Of a stretch of DNA of 64,000 nucleotides, positions 1 through 8,832 are shown piece after piece. Under the pieces are notes generated by a model, which saw nothing but the letters and a program-made list of their open reading frames with translations, was not told the origin of the DNA and did no database searches. The position numbers and the translations under genes are program-made. Every line of letters starts with the position of its first letter. The first letter of the stretch is position 1. The stretch is from an uncultured Pelagibacteraceae bacterium (lineage in GTDB: Bacteria > Pseudomonadota > Alphaproteobacteria > Pelagibacterales > Pelagibacteraceae): the NCBI GenBank assembly GCA_902620525.1, contig CACNIK010000001.1, positions 167,501 to 231,500 on the forward strand. The letters are read 5' to 3'.

Positions 1-26
1 GTAATAAAAGTTATTTTCGTTAAAGC

Positions 27-230
27 GTGTACGACAATTTCTCTATTAACCTAGCCGTCCACACTTCTCTTCTTAAAAATTTACAATTTAAAAAAGCTAA
101 GACTTTAAACAAAAGTCTAAACACACCTCTACTAATGATAAAATTGTATCGTAGAGGTGAGCGCTCGTTGTATTACAATAGCTGGAATTGTCAAGGCGTA
201 TATTGGTCTAAAAACCCACTAAAATTGGGC
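27..230 (+). other. candidate structured RNA or structured leader (3' part)
   Basis: No convincing protein gene lies in 1-283. The stretch holds a run of potential hairpins: GTGT/GAC (27-35) with GTC/ACAC (57-64); AGACTTT (100-106) with AAAGTCT (112-118); a perfect 9-bp stem CACCTCTAC (124-132) with GTAGAGGTG (151-159), lengthened inside by GATA/TATC; ACAAT (175-179) with ATTGT (187-191); and CCCA (215-218) with TGGG (226-229). Several consecutive stems in AT-rich DNA suggest a non-coding RNA whose 5' end lies before the window, or a structured 5' leader of the M23 peptidase gene at 284. I do not recognise the family; RNase P, SRP and 6S RNA hallmarks are absent. Confidence 0.35.
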
Positions 231-283
231 TAAAAGTGCTTCTAATAATTGCAAAATTTATCTAATTTTTATAGAAAACAACT

Positions 284-1636
284 ATGGCGTTAAAAGATTT
301 CCTCAATAAAATTAGAGACATTTCTTTCACATATAATCATAAAAAAAGTGAGTCAAACATTTTCCAAAATTTCAAGTTATTACTTTATCCTACAGTTTTA
401 ATATTTGCTGTCACAATTTATTTTACCACTTATAATTCTATTAATAATCAAAAAATCCTGAATGATAAAAATCTTGAGATTTTTTTGAATTCTAAAGATT
501 TTACATTTAAAGAAAGATCTTTTTTTAAAGGTTTAAGTGACCCATATGCGGAATTTAACTATAAAATTGAAAACAACGACTCTATAGGTAGGATTTTAAA
601 AAAATTTAGAATTTCAGATAATGAAATACAGAAAATTATTGAGGGATTAAAAAAAAAGAAATTAACTAATATTTATGCAGGAAGAGATTTAAACATTGTT
701 TTAAAAAAATTAGATAACGGATCTCACAGCATTCTCAGTGTTATGTATCCTATTAATAATACTTTAAGTGTAGAGATTAGAAAGAACAAAGATTTAATTG
801 AAATTAAAGAAAATATTCTCAAATTAAATAGAAAAGAAGCGGTAGTAAAAAATACTATAAATAATAATCTATACTCTGCTGCTATTGAAGTAGGTATTGA
901 GCCAAATATAATTATAGAATTTGCAAGAATATATGGATTTGAAATTGATTTTCAAAGAGATATTCGAAAAGGGGACGTTTTTGAAATTTATTATGAAAAA
1001 TTTTTGGATGACAAAAATATAGTTCGAGATACTGGAAAAATTATTTACGCTCACATGAATGTCAATAATAGGGAAATAAATCTTTATAATTATAAAGATA
1101 AAAACGAAGATGGATATTATGATATAAGTGGTAAAAGTATTGTAAAATCTTTGATGAAGACACCAATTAATGGTGCAAGGCTTTCATCATCCTTTGGGAT
1201 GAGAAAGCATCCTATTCTAGGTTTTAACAAAATGCATAGAGGAACAGACTTTGCAGCGCCAACAGGTACACCCATAATGGCCTCTGGCTCAGGAACTGTC
1301 ACAAGAGCTAGATGGTGTGGTGGTGGAGGTAATTGTATAAAGATAAGACACAACTCAACTTATGAAACTATTTATGCTCACATGTCTAAATTTGCAAGAG
1401 GAATTAAAGAAGGTAAAAAAGTAAAACAAGGACAAATTATTGGTTATGTAGGTTCTACAGGTTTATCTACTGGTCCACATCTCCATTATGAAGTAGTTGT
1501 AAATGGAAAAAAAGTAAATTCACAAAAATTAAAGTTGCCATCTGGAAAAATATTAAAGAGTGAAGCAAGAGAAAAGTTTGAATTAGAGAGAATTAAAATT
1601 GATTTACGGCTTGCTGAATTAAGATTAAATAATTAA
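284..1636 (+). CDS. M23 family metallopeptidase (murein endopeptidase)
   Basis: A 450-aa envelope protein. A hydrophobic segment at about residues 33-52 is the likely membrane anchor, with the bulk periplasmic. The C-terminal half is a lysostaphin/LytM-type M23 domain: zinc ligands H318 and D322 in HRGTD, and H399/H401 in the GPHLHYEV motif. Members cut peptide cross-links in peptidoglycan during growth and division, or activate amidases. Both zinc motifs are intact, so an active enzyme is expected. The ATG at 284 follows the hairpin-rich stretch 27-230 with no other gene between. The exact cleavage specificity cannot be read from the sequence. Confidence 0.93.
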   Translation: MALKDFLNKIRDISFTYNHKKSESNIFQNFKLLLYPTVLIFAVTIYFTTYNSINNQKILNDKNLEIFLNSKDFTFKERSFFKGLSDPYAEFNYKIENNDSIGRILKKFRISDNEIQKIIEGLKKKKLTNIYAGRDLNIVLKKLDNGSHSILSVMYPINNTLSVEIRKNKDLIEIKENILKLNRKEAVVKNTINNNLYSAAIEVGIEPNIIIEFARIYGFEIDFQRDIRKGDVFEIYYEKFLDDKNIVRDTGKIIYAHMNVNNREINLYNYKDKNEDGYYDISGKSIVKSLMKTPINGARLSSSFGMRKHPILGFNKMHRGTDFAAPTGTPIMASGSGTVTRARWCGGGGNCIKIRHNSTYETIYAHMSKFARGIKEGKKVKQGQIIGYVGSTGLSTGPHLHYEVVVNGKKVNSQKLKLPSGKILKSEAREKFELERIKIDLRLAELRLNN

Positions 1637-1643
1637 GAAGATG

Positions 1644-2012
1644 TTATATTTTTTTCTCATTTGAAGAGTTAGAACTAAAATTAACATCTTCACTTTTAAC
1701 AGTATTGTCTAAAGCTGGTTTATTCTTATCATTAACTTCTGCCAATTTTCTAGAAAAATGCTCAGCATGTTGTAAATAATTTTCAATTAAGACTGGGTCT
1801 CCACTGCTTTGTGCATCTTTAGCAAGTTGTTGATATTTAAATATAACTTTTTCAATACTTGCGGGATTTGAAAGGGATCCATTTCGACTAAAATTTTTAT
1901 TTCCTGTATTATTTGAAAAATGACCATTGCTACTATGACTTGAAGTTGGTCTTCTTCTAAAGTTGTTTTTCTGTTGTCTGCCTCTGAAATTTCTACGTCT
2001 ATTGTTATTCAT
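1644..2012 (-). CDS. DUF4167 domain protein
   Basis: A 122-aa protein. The Arg/Asn-rich N-terminus looks suited to RNA or other nucleic-acid binding. A conserved block at about residues 53-92 contains KYQQLAKDAQSSGDP and ENYLQHAEHF, the signature of the alphaproteobacterial DUF4167 family. Its biochemical role is unknown. It lies 7 bp downstream of prmC on the same strand, a linkage I associate with this family, which suggests a link to translation. It ends 7 bp from the convergent M23 gene. The family call is firm; any function is inference. Confidence 0.88.
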   Translation of the reverse strand: MNNNRRRNFRGRQQKNNFRRRPTSSHSSNGHFSNNTGNKNFSRNGSLSNPASIEKVIFKYQQLAKDAQSSGDPVLIENYLQHAEHFSRKLAEVNDKNKPALDNTVKSEDVNFSSNSSNEKKI

Positions 2013-2019
2013 AATATTG

Positions 2020-2868
2020 TTAATAATGATTTAGCACTGATAAAATACATCTTATATTATCTTTATAATCATTAATTAAAAACTTTTCTTTAAACTTATT
2101 TAATTTCAAAATTTGTGAAACTTTTTTATATTGCCCATTTCCAATTTCTATGGCGAGCATCCCATTATTCTTTAAGATTTTCCTCGATTTGTAGATAACT
2201 TTTCTCATTACGTCAAGCCCATCATTTCCTCCATCTAATGCTAATTTTGGCTCAAATTTTTTAATACCAATATCTAAATTTTTTAATTGATGTCGAGCTA
2301 TATAAGGTGGATTTGAAACAATTAAATCAAATTTAAAGCTGTTAAAATTAGATATAGATGTATTCACAAATTTAATTCTTTTTGAAACATTATTGTTTCT
2401 GGCGTTTTTTATTGCAATTTTAATAGCTTTATTTGAAATATCAATAGCGACAGCTTTAGAGTTATTTAATTCTTTTAACAATGAAATAATAATGCAGCCT
2501 GACCCTGTTCCTATATCTAAAATAAAAGGATTACGATCTTTAAAATACTTAAGCACAGTTTCGACCAAAATTTCTGTTTCAGGTCTAGGTATTAAGACAT
2601 CTTTACAGACATTAAAATTCATACTCCAAAATTCCTTTTTATTAATGAGGTAAGCAATAGGTTCTTTTCTTAATGCACGTCTACTAATCAAATTGTTGAA
2701 AAACCTTATTTGATTTTGACTCATTTCTAAATTTGATTTTAATAAAAATTTTTCTCGTGACTCTCCGGTTACACTGGATAGTAAAAGCTCAGTATCAATA
2801 ATATGAGATTTTATTTTATTTTTTTTAAGAAAATTCGATCCTTTTTTAATTAACTCATTTGAAGTCAT
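2020..2868 (-). CDS. prmC: peptide chain release factor N5-glutamine methyltransferase
   Basis: A 282-aa SAM-dependent methyltransferase that methylates the Gln of the GGQ motif in release factors, raising termination efficiency. The SAM-binding motif DIGTGSG is at 118-124 and the catalytic NPPY at 186-189; the N-terminal helical domain is present and the length is normal. Its start codon shares one base with the end of prfA, so enzyme and substrate are translationally coupled. PrmC (HemK) is the only reasonable reading. Confidence 0.96.
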   Translation of the reverse strand: MTSNELIKKGSNFLKKNKIKSHIIDTELLLSSVTGESREKFLLKSNLEMSQNQIRFFNNLISRRALRKEPIAYLINKKEFWSMNFNVCKDVLIPRPETEILVETVLKYFKDRNPFILDIGTGSGCIIISLLKELNNSKAVAIDISNKAIKIAIKNARNNNVSKRIKFVNTSISNFNSFKFDLIVSNPPYIARHQLKNLDIGIKKFEPKLALDGGNDGLDVMRKVIYKSRKILKNNGMLAIEIGNGQYKKVSQILKLNKFKEKFLINDYKDNIRCILSVLNHY

Positions 2869-3941
2869 TAAGCTAATTCCTGTAATTTTAAATTTTGATC
2901 TTTTAATCTTAAACTCTCATTCATTTCCTCATGAATTTCTCCGCTTAAAAATTCATCAAGCTTGTGTAATGTTAAATTTATTCTGTGGTCAGTAACTCTA
3001 CCTTGAGGAAAATTATACGTTCTTATTCTTTCAGATCTATCGCCGCTTCCTATTTGATTTTTTCTATTTTCAGATCTCTCTTTATCCTTTTTTTGTTTTT
3101 CAGCTTCATAGACTCTAGCCCTTAATATTTTTAACGCTTTAGCTTTATTTTTGTGTTGAGATTTTTCATCTTGTTGGCTAACTACTACACCTGTTGGAAG
3201 GTGTGTAATTCTTACTGCACTGTCAGTTGTATTAACTGACTGACCTCCAGGTCCCCCAGAGCGAAAAACGTCTATCCTTAAGTCACTATCTTTTATCTTA
3301 ATATCTACTTCTTCCGCTTCAGGTAAAACAGCCACAGTCGCAGCAGATGTATGAACTCTTCCTTGAGTTTCAGTGTCAGGTACTCGCTGTACCCTATGTA
3401 CTCCAGACTCATATTTTAAATAAGAATATATATCGCTTCCTGTTACTGAAAAAATTATTTCTTTGAAACCTCCAGCCTCACTTTTAGATATATTTATAAT
3501 TTCAAGTTTCCAATTTTTTTTTGAACAAACTTTCTCATACATTTTAAATAGGTCTGAACAAAATAGAGTTGCTTCTAAACCTCCTGTCCCTGCTCTTATT
3601 TCAACAATAGCATTTTTTTTATCATCTAGATCTTTTGGTAACAAAAATATTTTAAGTTTATTTTCATTAATTTTGTTTTGTTTTTCTAGTTCATTCAGTT
3701 CTTTTTTTGCTAAATTAATCATGTCATTATCACTTTTTTCATCATTTATAATATTTTCAAGATCTTTTTTTTCATTTTCAAAATTGAGATAATTGATTGC
3801 ATTTTTTAAGATGGTGCCAAGCTCAGAATACTCTTTTGATTTATCTGCGAAATTCTTAGGGTCTACATTTCCACTTGAAAGTTCTTTTTCTATAGAATTA
3901 TGTTTTGAAACAATTGCTTCAACCTTTTCTGCTGGAATCAT
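2868..3941 (-). CDS. prfA: peptide chain release factor 1
   Basis: A 357-aa class I release factor that reads UAA/UAG and triggers peptide release. The catalytic GGQ is at 232-234. The codon-recognition tripeptide is PDT (188-190) within [10 protein letters not shown], matching the PxT type of RF1 rather than the SPF of RF2. The N-terminal coiled-coil region is intact. It is followed at once by prmC, whose product methylates Q234, and preceded by ispG with a 2-bp gap, all on the minus strand. Confidence 0.97.
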   Translation of the reverse strand: MIPAEKVEAIVSKHNSIEKELSSGNVDPKNFADKSKEYSELGTILKNAINYLNFENEKKDLENIINDEKSDNDMINLAKKELNELEKQNKINENKLKIFLLPKDLDDKKNAIVEIRAGTGGLEATLFCSDLFKMYEKVCSKKNWKLEIINISKSEAGGFKEIIFSVTGSDIYSYLKYESGVHRVQRVPDTETQGRVHTSAATVAVLPEAEEVDIKIKDSDLRIDVFRSGGPGGQSVNTTDSAVRITHLPTGVVVSQQDEKSQHKNKAKALKILRARVYEAEKQKKDKERSENRKNQIGSGDRSERIRTYNFPQGRVTDHRINLTLHKLDEFLSGEIHEEMNESLRLKDQNLKLQELA

Positions 3942-3943
3942 AT

Positions 3944-5038
3944 TTAATTATTTTTTTCTTTGACCTTTTCTTCTACTAATTTAACAACTTGACTTATAAT
4001 TTCATTATTAATGACTTTCTTGTGCGGAATACCTGAAAGATAAAGCAAATTACTATCGTTACCTCCGCCTGTAATTCCAATTTCAGTTTGAGCAGCTTCA
4101 CCTGGCCCATTAACTACACATCCAATTATAGATAAAGTAATCGGCTTTTTAATATGAGATAATTTTTCCTCCAAAACTTTAACTGTATCTATAACTGGAA
4201 AGGCCTGTCTGGCGCAGGAAGGGCAGGATATTATTTTTACTCCTCGGGATCTAATATTAAGTGATTTTAAAATTTCATAACCAGCTTTAATTTCTTCTTC
4301 GGGATCCGCTGATAGTGAGACCCTAATTGTATCTCCTATTCCATTAATTAATAAATGTCCCATTCCAATTGATGATTTTATACTTCCCGTGATTAGTCCA
4401 CCTGCTTCTGTTATACCAAGATGTAACGGATAATCACATTTTTCCGATAATAATTCGTAAGATTTAATTGCTAAAAAAATATCTGATGATTTAACACTTA
4501 GCTTAAAATTAAAAAAATTATGGTCTTCAAATAGTTTAATATTATAAACTGCACTCTCAACAAGAGCTTCTGGGCAAGGTTCTTTGTATTTATCCAATAA
4601 ATTTTTTTCTAAAGATCCAGCATTTACACCTACTCTAATTGAGCAATTATAATCTTTAGCTGCTTTAACAACATCTAAAATTCTTTCTTTTGATCCAATA
4701 TTGCCAGGATTTATTCTTAAACATGCTGCACCATTTTTTGCAGCCTCTATAGCTCGCTTATAGTGAAAATGTATGTCTGCAACTATAGGCACATTCACAT
4801 TTTTAGTTATTTCTTTTAAGCATTGAGTTGAGCTTTCATCTGGGCAAGATATTCTTACTATATCAGCTCCTTTTTCTTCAAGCCTGTTTACTTGATTAAT
4901 AGTGGATTTTATATCAGTAGTTAAAGTATTCGTCATAGATTGAACACTGATTGGTGAGTCACCTCCGACTAAAACTTTGCCTACTTTAATTACTTTTGTT
5001 TTCTTTCTTTTAACTACTCTGTAAGGTCTTATTTCCAT
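3944..5038 (-). CDS. ispG: 4-hydroxy-3-methylbut-2-enyl diphosphate synthase (MEP pathway)
   Basis: A 364-aa iron-sulfur enzyme converting MEcPP to HMBPP, the penultimate step of the MEP isoprenoid pathway. The [4Fe-4S] ligands are visible: C272 and C275 in SCPSCARQ and C307 in [10 protein letters not shown], followed by the conserved glutamate. The N-terminal TIM-barrel portion is complete (SVQSMTN at 31-37). The gene lies 1 bp downstream of lysC and 2 bp upstream of prfA in a compact minus-strand run with no visible functional link between neighbours. Confidence 0.97.
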   Translation of the reverse strand: MEIRPYRVVKRKKTKVIKVGKVLVGGDSPISVQSMTNTLTTDIKSTINQVNRLEEKGADIVRISCPDESSTQCLKEITKNVNVPIVADIHFHYKRAIEAAKNGAACLRINPGNIGSKERILDVVKAAKDYNCSIRVGVNAGSLEKNLLDKYKEPCPEALVESAVYNIKLFEDHNFFNFKLSVKSSDIFLAIKSYELLSEKCDYPLHLGITEAGGLITGSIKSSIGMGHLLINGIGDTIRVSLSADPEEEIKAGYEILKSLNIRSRGVKIISCPSCARQAFPVIDTVKVLEEKLSHIKKPITLSIIGCVVNGPGEAAQTEIGITGGGNDSNLLYLSGIPHKKVINNEIISQVVKLVEEKVKEKNN

Positions 5039-5039
5039 A

Positions 5040-6251
5040 TCAATCTAAATTAAATATATTATGCAATTTTTTTACTGCCTTAACTGTTGAGGTTTCATCA
5101 ATAATAACAGAGATTTTTATCTCAGAAGTTGATATTGCTAAAATATTAATTTTTTCATCTGCTAATGCTCTAAACATTTTATATGTTACACCAGGAGTTG
5201 TTACCATACCAGCTCCAACTATTGAAATTTTTGATACATTATCTTTATAGCTTAAATTTTTAAACTTAATCTTATTATTTTTTTTCAATATTTTTAAAGA
5301 TTTATCAAGATCCTCTCTTTTTGTTGTGAAAGTGATATCTGTAGTTTTGCCATCAGATGATACGTTTTGAATTACCATATCAATATTTATCTGGTTTTTT
5401 CCGAAGGGTTCAAAAATTTCAGCAGCCACACCAGGTTTATCTTCTACTGCTTGAAGAGTAATTTTTGCATCATCTTTAGAGTAAGCTACTCCTGTAACAG
5501 CTTTACTGTAATCAAGATTATCTTTATTAAAAATTTTTGTACCTTGACGATCTGTGAAGGTTGATCTGACTTGAAGTGGTATGTCATAAATCATTGCTGT
5601 TTGAACAGCTGAAGATTGCATTACTTTAGCCCCTAGAGATGACAACTCTAACATTTCCTCATATGATATTTTATCTATTTTTTTTGCTATCGGAATTTTA
5701 TTGGGATCTGTTGAGTATACACCCTCAACATCTGTATATATTTCGCAACTGTCCGTATTAAAAATCTTTGCAATTGCTACTGCAGTCGCATCTGAGCCTC
5801 CTCTTCCTATAGTGGTTATATCACCTAAACTAGATATGCCTTGATACCCAGGTATTATAGCAATCCCGCCATTTGATAAATATTTATCAATTTTTGTTAT
5901 ACTCATATTTATAATTCTAGCATTATTATTTTCTCCCTCAGTTAAAATCGGGATCTGCCAACTCATAAATGACCTGGCTGTTACACCTAATTCACTTAAA
6001 GCTCCAGAAATTAAAGCGCAAGAAATCTGTTCTCCTGTGGATAGTAAAACATCTAATTCTCTTTTATTAAAATTACTTGATATAGATTTTGATAACGAAA
6101 TAAGTTCATTAGTTTTTCCAGCCATTGCAGAAACAACAACAATAATTTGATTGCCGAGCTCTGACTCTTTTTTAATGATTTTTGCCGCATGTACAATCCT
6201 ATCAATAGAGCCTACTGATGTTCCACCAAATTTTAAAACTTTTTTTTTCAT
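5040..6251 (-). CDS. lysC: aspartate kinase
   Basis: A 403-aa enzyme phosphorylating L-aspartate, the first step to lysine, threonine and methionine. KFGGTSVG at residues 7-14 is the kinase signature. Two ACT regulatory domains fill about residues 265-403, so feedback inhibition by lysine and/or threonine is likely. It is a monofunctional kinase with no homoserine dehydrogenase fusion. It heads the minus-strand run lysC-ispG-prfA-prmC and is divergent from ubiG across 54 bp, which must hold promoters for both directions. dapD and dapE of the same pathway are at 21392-23377. Confidence 0.96.
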   Translation of the reverse strand: MKKKVLKFGGTSVGSIDRIVHAAKIIKKESELGNQIIVVVSAMAGKTNELISLSKSISSNFNKRELDVLLSTGEQISCALISGALSELGVTARSFMSWQIPILTEGENNNARIINMSITKIDKYLSNGGIAIIPGYQGISSLGDITTIGRGGSDATAVAIAKIFNTDSCEIYTDVEGVYSTDPNKIPIAKKIDKISYEEMLELSSLGAKVMQSSAVQTAMIYDIPLQVRSTFTDRQGTKIFNKDNLDYSKAVTGVAYSKDDAKITLQAVEDKPGVAAEIFEPFGKNQINIDMVIQNVSSDGKTTDITFTTKREDLDKSLKILKKNNKIKFKNLSYKDNVSKISIVGAGMVTTPGVTYKMFRALADEKINILAISTSEIKISVIIDETSTVKAVKKLHNIFNLD

Positions 6252-6305
6252 AATTTAGTTCTAGTATAGTATGAATAAAGATATTTAAATACTTTTAAAA
6301 AATTT

Positions 6306-7028
6306 ATGACTACAATAAATCAAGAGGAAATTCAAAAATTTTCAAAACTTGCTGAAGAATGGTGGGATGTATCGGGTAAATTCAAACCTCTTCATATGTT
6401 CAATCCAATAAGAATAGAATATATTTTAGAAAAAACATCTAGCCATTTTCAAAGAAGTGGTGATGAACTTCCATTTAAAGGATTAAAATTTTTAGATATT
6501 GGGTGTGGTGGAGGATTAATATCAGAGCCAATGCGTAGACTAGGAGCGGAAGTTACTGGTATAGACGCATCTTTGAAAAATATTGAGGTCGCAAAGTTAC
6601 ACGCAAAAAAGAATAATCTTAAAATAGATTACTTAAATACTTCACCTGAAAAGATGTCTGAAAATCAAAAATTTGATGTAATTTTAAATCTAGAAATTGT
6701 TGAACATGTTGAAGATGTAGATTTATATTTCAAAAGTTGTGCAAAATTATTAAAAAAAAATGGATTAATGTTTACAGCAACTCTTAATCGAACATTTATA
6801 TCTTTTGTAAAAGCGATAATTGGAGCTGAATATGTTTTGAGATGGCTTCCAATTGGAACTCATGATTGGAACAAGTTTTTAAAACCAAGGGAAATAGAGG
6901 AGAAAATTAGTAATCTAAATTTTTCTGTAATTGAAATTAAAGGCCTTCAGTTTAATCTCATCACTCAAAAATGGAAGCAGTCGAAAGATTTATCTGTGAA
7001 TTATATTATTACAAGCGTAAAAAACTAA
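6306..7028 (+). CDS. ubiG: ubiquinone biosynthesis O-methyltransferase
   Basis: A 240-aa SAM-dependent class I methyltransferase. The N-terminal FSKLAEEWWDVSGKFKPLH block is typical of UbiG, which carries out both O-methylations of the ubiquinone head group. The SAM motif is LDIGCGGGLISEPMRRLGA, with the acidic TGID after it. Length is normal. The start at 6306 is the first ATG of the frame and aligns with usual UbiG starts. Its last 4 bp overlap the convergent DUF1178 gene. Confidence 0.95.
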   Translation: MTTINQEEIQKFSKLAEEWWDVSGKFKPLHMFNPIRIEYILEKTSSHFQRSGDELPFKGLKFLDIGCGGGLISEPMRRLGAEVTGIDASLKNIEVAKLHAKKNNLKIDYLNTSPEKMSENQKFDVILNLEIVEHVEDVDLYFKSCAKLLKKNGLMFTATLNRTFISFVKAIIGAEYVLRWLPIGTHDWNKFLKPREIEEKISNLNFSVIEIKGLQFNLITQKWKQSKDLSVNYIITSVKN

Positions 7029-7447
7029 TTGTCTTTATCTACCCATGGTATATTTACTAAATCAATACCATCTTCTTTTAATTCTTCTTTTTCCTTCTGT
7101 GTAGCTTTACCATAAATATTTTTTTTACTATTTTTATCATAGTAAACTTCTCTAACTTTATTTGCAAAATTTTTATCAACATATTCAAAATTTTTTTCAA
7201 CAAACTTGCGTAATTTTAACAAGTCTCTCTTAAAATTTTTCATCTTAATATTTGAGATTTTTTTTTGTTTGTTATGTAATTTAGGGCTAGTAATACTAGG
7301 TGCCATTATAGACTTTTCAACTTTTTTTGTTTGACAGAAAATACATTCTATCAAATTTTTATTTTTTAATCTGTCAAATTCTTTTGAGTCTGAAAACCAG
7401 CTTTCAAATTCATGTTTGTTTGTACATTTAAGAATATATTTTATCAT
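7025..7447 (-). CDS. DUF1178 family protein
   Basis: A 140-aa protein. Its N-terminus (MIKYILKCTNKHEFESWF) and the later IECIFCQTKKVEKSIMAPS segment match the proteobacterial DUF1178 family. Two Cys sites (CTNKH at about 8 and CIFC at about 35-38) resemble a small zinc ribbon. The C-terminal half is lysine-rich and predicted helical. Function is unknown. It is convergent with ubiG (4-bp overlap) and lies 30 bp downstream of argJ on the same strand. Confidence 0.85.
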   Translation of the reverse strand: MIKYILKCTNKHEFESWFSDSKEFDRLKNKNLIECIFCQTKKVEKSIMAPSITSPKLHNKQKKISNIKMKNFKRDLLKLRKFVEKNFEYVDKNFANKVREVYYDKNSKKNIYGKATQKEKEELKEDGIDLVNIPWVDKDN

Positions 7448-7477
7448 ATAAAGTAAATAATAATTTATTAAAAAAAT

Positions 7478-8788
7478 TCAAGTTGAATTTTTATAATCCG
7501 CATTAATATCTATGTAGTCGTGAGTAAAGTCACAAGTATAGCATTCAAAAAATTCTGAACCAGTGTTAAGATTTATCTCAATAATAATAGAGTCCCATTT
7601 CATGTATTCTCTTATTTTGTCTAAGTCAATATTCTCAACAGGTGCTCCATTTTCTGATAACAAAAATTCACCAAATTTAATAGAAATTTTATTTTTATCA
7701 ACTTTTTCTCCAGATTTGCCTATTCCCATGACAACTCTTCCCCAGTTAGGGTCTTCTCCCGCGATTGCAGTTTTTACCAGTGGTGAGCATGCAACTGATA
7801 AGGCAATTTTTTTGGCACTTAAAATTGATTTTGCATTCATAACTTTTATAGTCAAAAATTTTTTTGCCCCTTCACCATCAACAACTACTTGTTTTGCTAA
7901 ATTTAAACACACGTTTTTAAGTGATGTTTCAAATTTTTGAATCACTGGATCATTAATTCCTCTATTGTGTCCAATTTTTATTTTTCTAGTTGAAAAAATT
8001 GACACCATATCATTTGTAGACTGATCACTATCAACAGTTATTGCATTGAAAGTATTTGCAACGGCTTTTTTAAGTAAAGTTTTTAACAAATTTGATGGAA
8101 TATCAGCATCAGTAAAAATGAAAGATAACATTGTTGCAAGGTTTGGTGCAATCATACCTGAACCTTTTGCAATAGCTGCGATACGGATAATTTTGTTATT
8201 AAAAGTAAATTCTTCGTAAGCTAGTTTCGGTTTTGTATCAGTAGTCATAATAGCTGAGGCAGTTTTAATCCAAATCAATTTGTTTTGGTCGTCTCTTAAT
8301 TTTGAAACAAGGTCGTTCATTCTATTTGTTATTTTTTCTACTGGAAATTTTTCACCAATTATTCCTGTTGATGCAAAGATAAGGTCCTTTGTTTTTATTG
8401 ATTCTGATATGCCCTCTTCTTTTTGTGACTCTCTTAAAGTTAAATTTTTCGCTAAACTTTTTGCAACAAGATCTATTGACTCATATCCTTGTTTGCCTGT
8501 GAAGGTATTAGCATTTTTTGTATTTACCAATAATGCTTTTATGACTTTTTTATTTGAATTTTCATTCCAAGTTATTGTTTCAGAAACAATTGAATTTGTT
8601 GTGTTTAGAGTTGCATAATTAGCCCCTTCTCTAAAATAAAAAAGAGCTAAGTCATCTCTCCCGTTGTCATAAAGATCCGCAGATATTGAAGAAACCTCTA
8701 GACCATCCAAAGGCTTGAGATCTTGAAATTCACCCATTTTTGATAATTTGGATTTATCCGAAAGAAAATTTTTTAAATTTATTGTCAT
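7478..8788 (-). CDS. argJ: bifunctional ornithine acetyltransferase / N-acetylglutamate synthase
   Basis: A 436-aa enzyme of arginine biosynthesis that transfers acetyl from N-acetylornithine to glutamate, the recycling cycle. The precursor self-cleaves before a Thr in the ATML motif; here T219 in NLATMLSF, preceded by KGSGMIAP. Length is slightly above the usual 400-410. Divergent from secA with 44 bp between start codons. argB, the next enzyme of the pathway, is at 19874. Whether it also makes N-acetylglutamate from acetyl-CoA cannot be told from sequence. Confidence 0.95.
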   Translation of the reverse strand: MTINLKNFLSDKSKLSKMGEFQDLKPLDGLEVSSISADLYDNGRDDLALFYFREGANYATLNTTNSIVSETITWNENSNKKVIKALLVNTKNANTFTGKQGYESIDLVAKSLAKNLTLRESQKEEGISESIKTKDLIFASTGIIGEKFPVEKITNRMNDLVSKLRDDQNKLIWIKTASAIMTTDTKPKLAYEEFTFNNKIIRIAAIAKGSGMIAPNLATMLSFIFTDADIPSNLLKTLLKKAVANTFNAITVDSDQSTNDMVSIFSTRKIKIGHNRGINDPVIQKFETSLKNVCLNLAKQVVVDGEGAKKFLTIKVMNAKSILSAKKIALSVACSPLVKTAIAGEDPNWGRVVMGIGKSGEKVDKNKISIKFGEFLLSENGAPVENIDLDKIREYMKWDSIIIEINLNTGSEFFECYTCDFTHDYIDINADYKNST

Positions 8789-8832
8789 TGTTACTATTTA
8801 ATTTAAGTTATAAATACATATATAGAATATTA

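Noticed and set aside
25-64. tmRNA tag-like reading (YDNFSINLAV)
   Set aside because: No stop codon follows, the frame continues for 57 more codons, and no LAA/VAA end, tRNA-like acceptor or CCA is visible within the window.
27-233. 68-codon open frame at the window start
   Set aside because: It needs a GTG start, has no recognisable protein pattern, and runs straight through several strong inverted repeats; a structured RNA explains the region better.
8740-8832. Upstream start for secA
   Set aside because: It would overlap argJ, and SecA proteins begin at the residue encoded at 8833.
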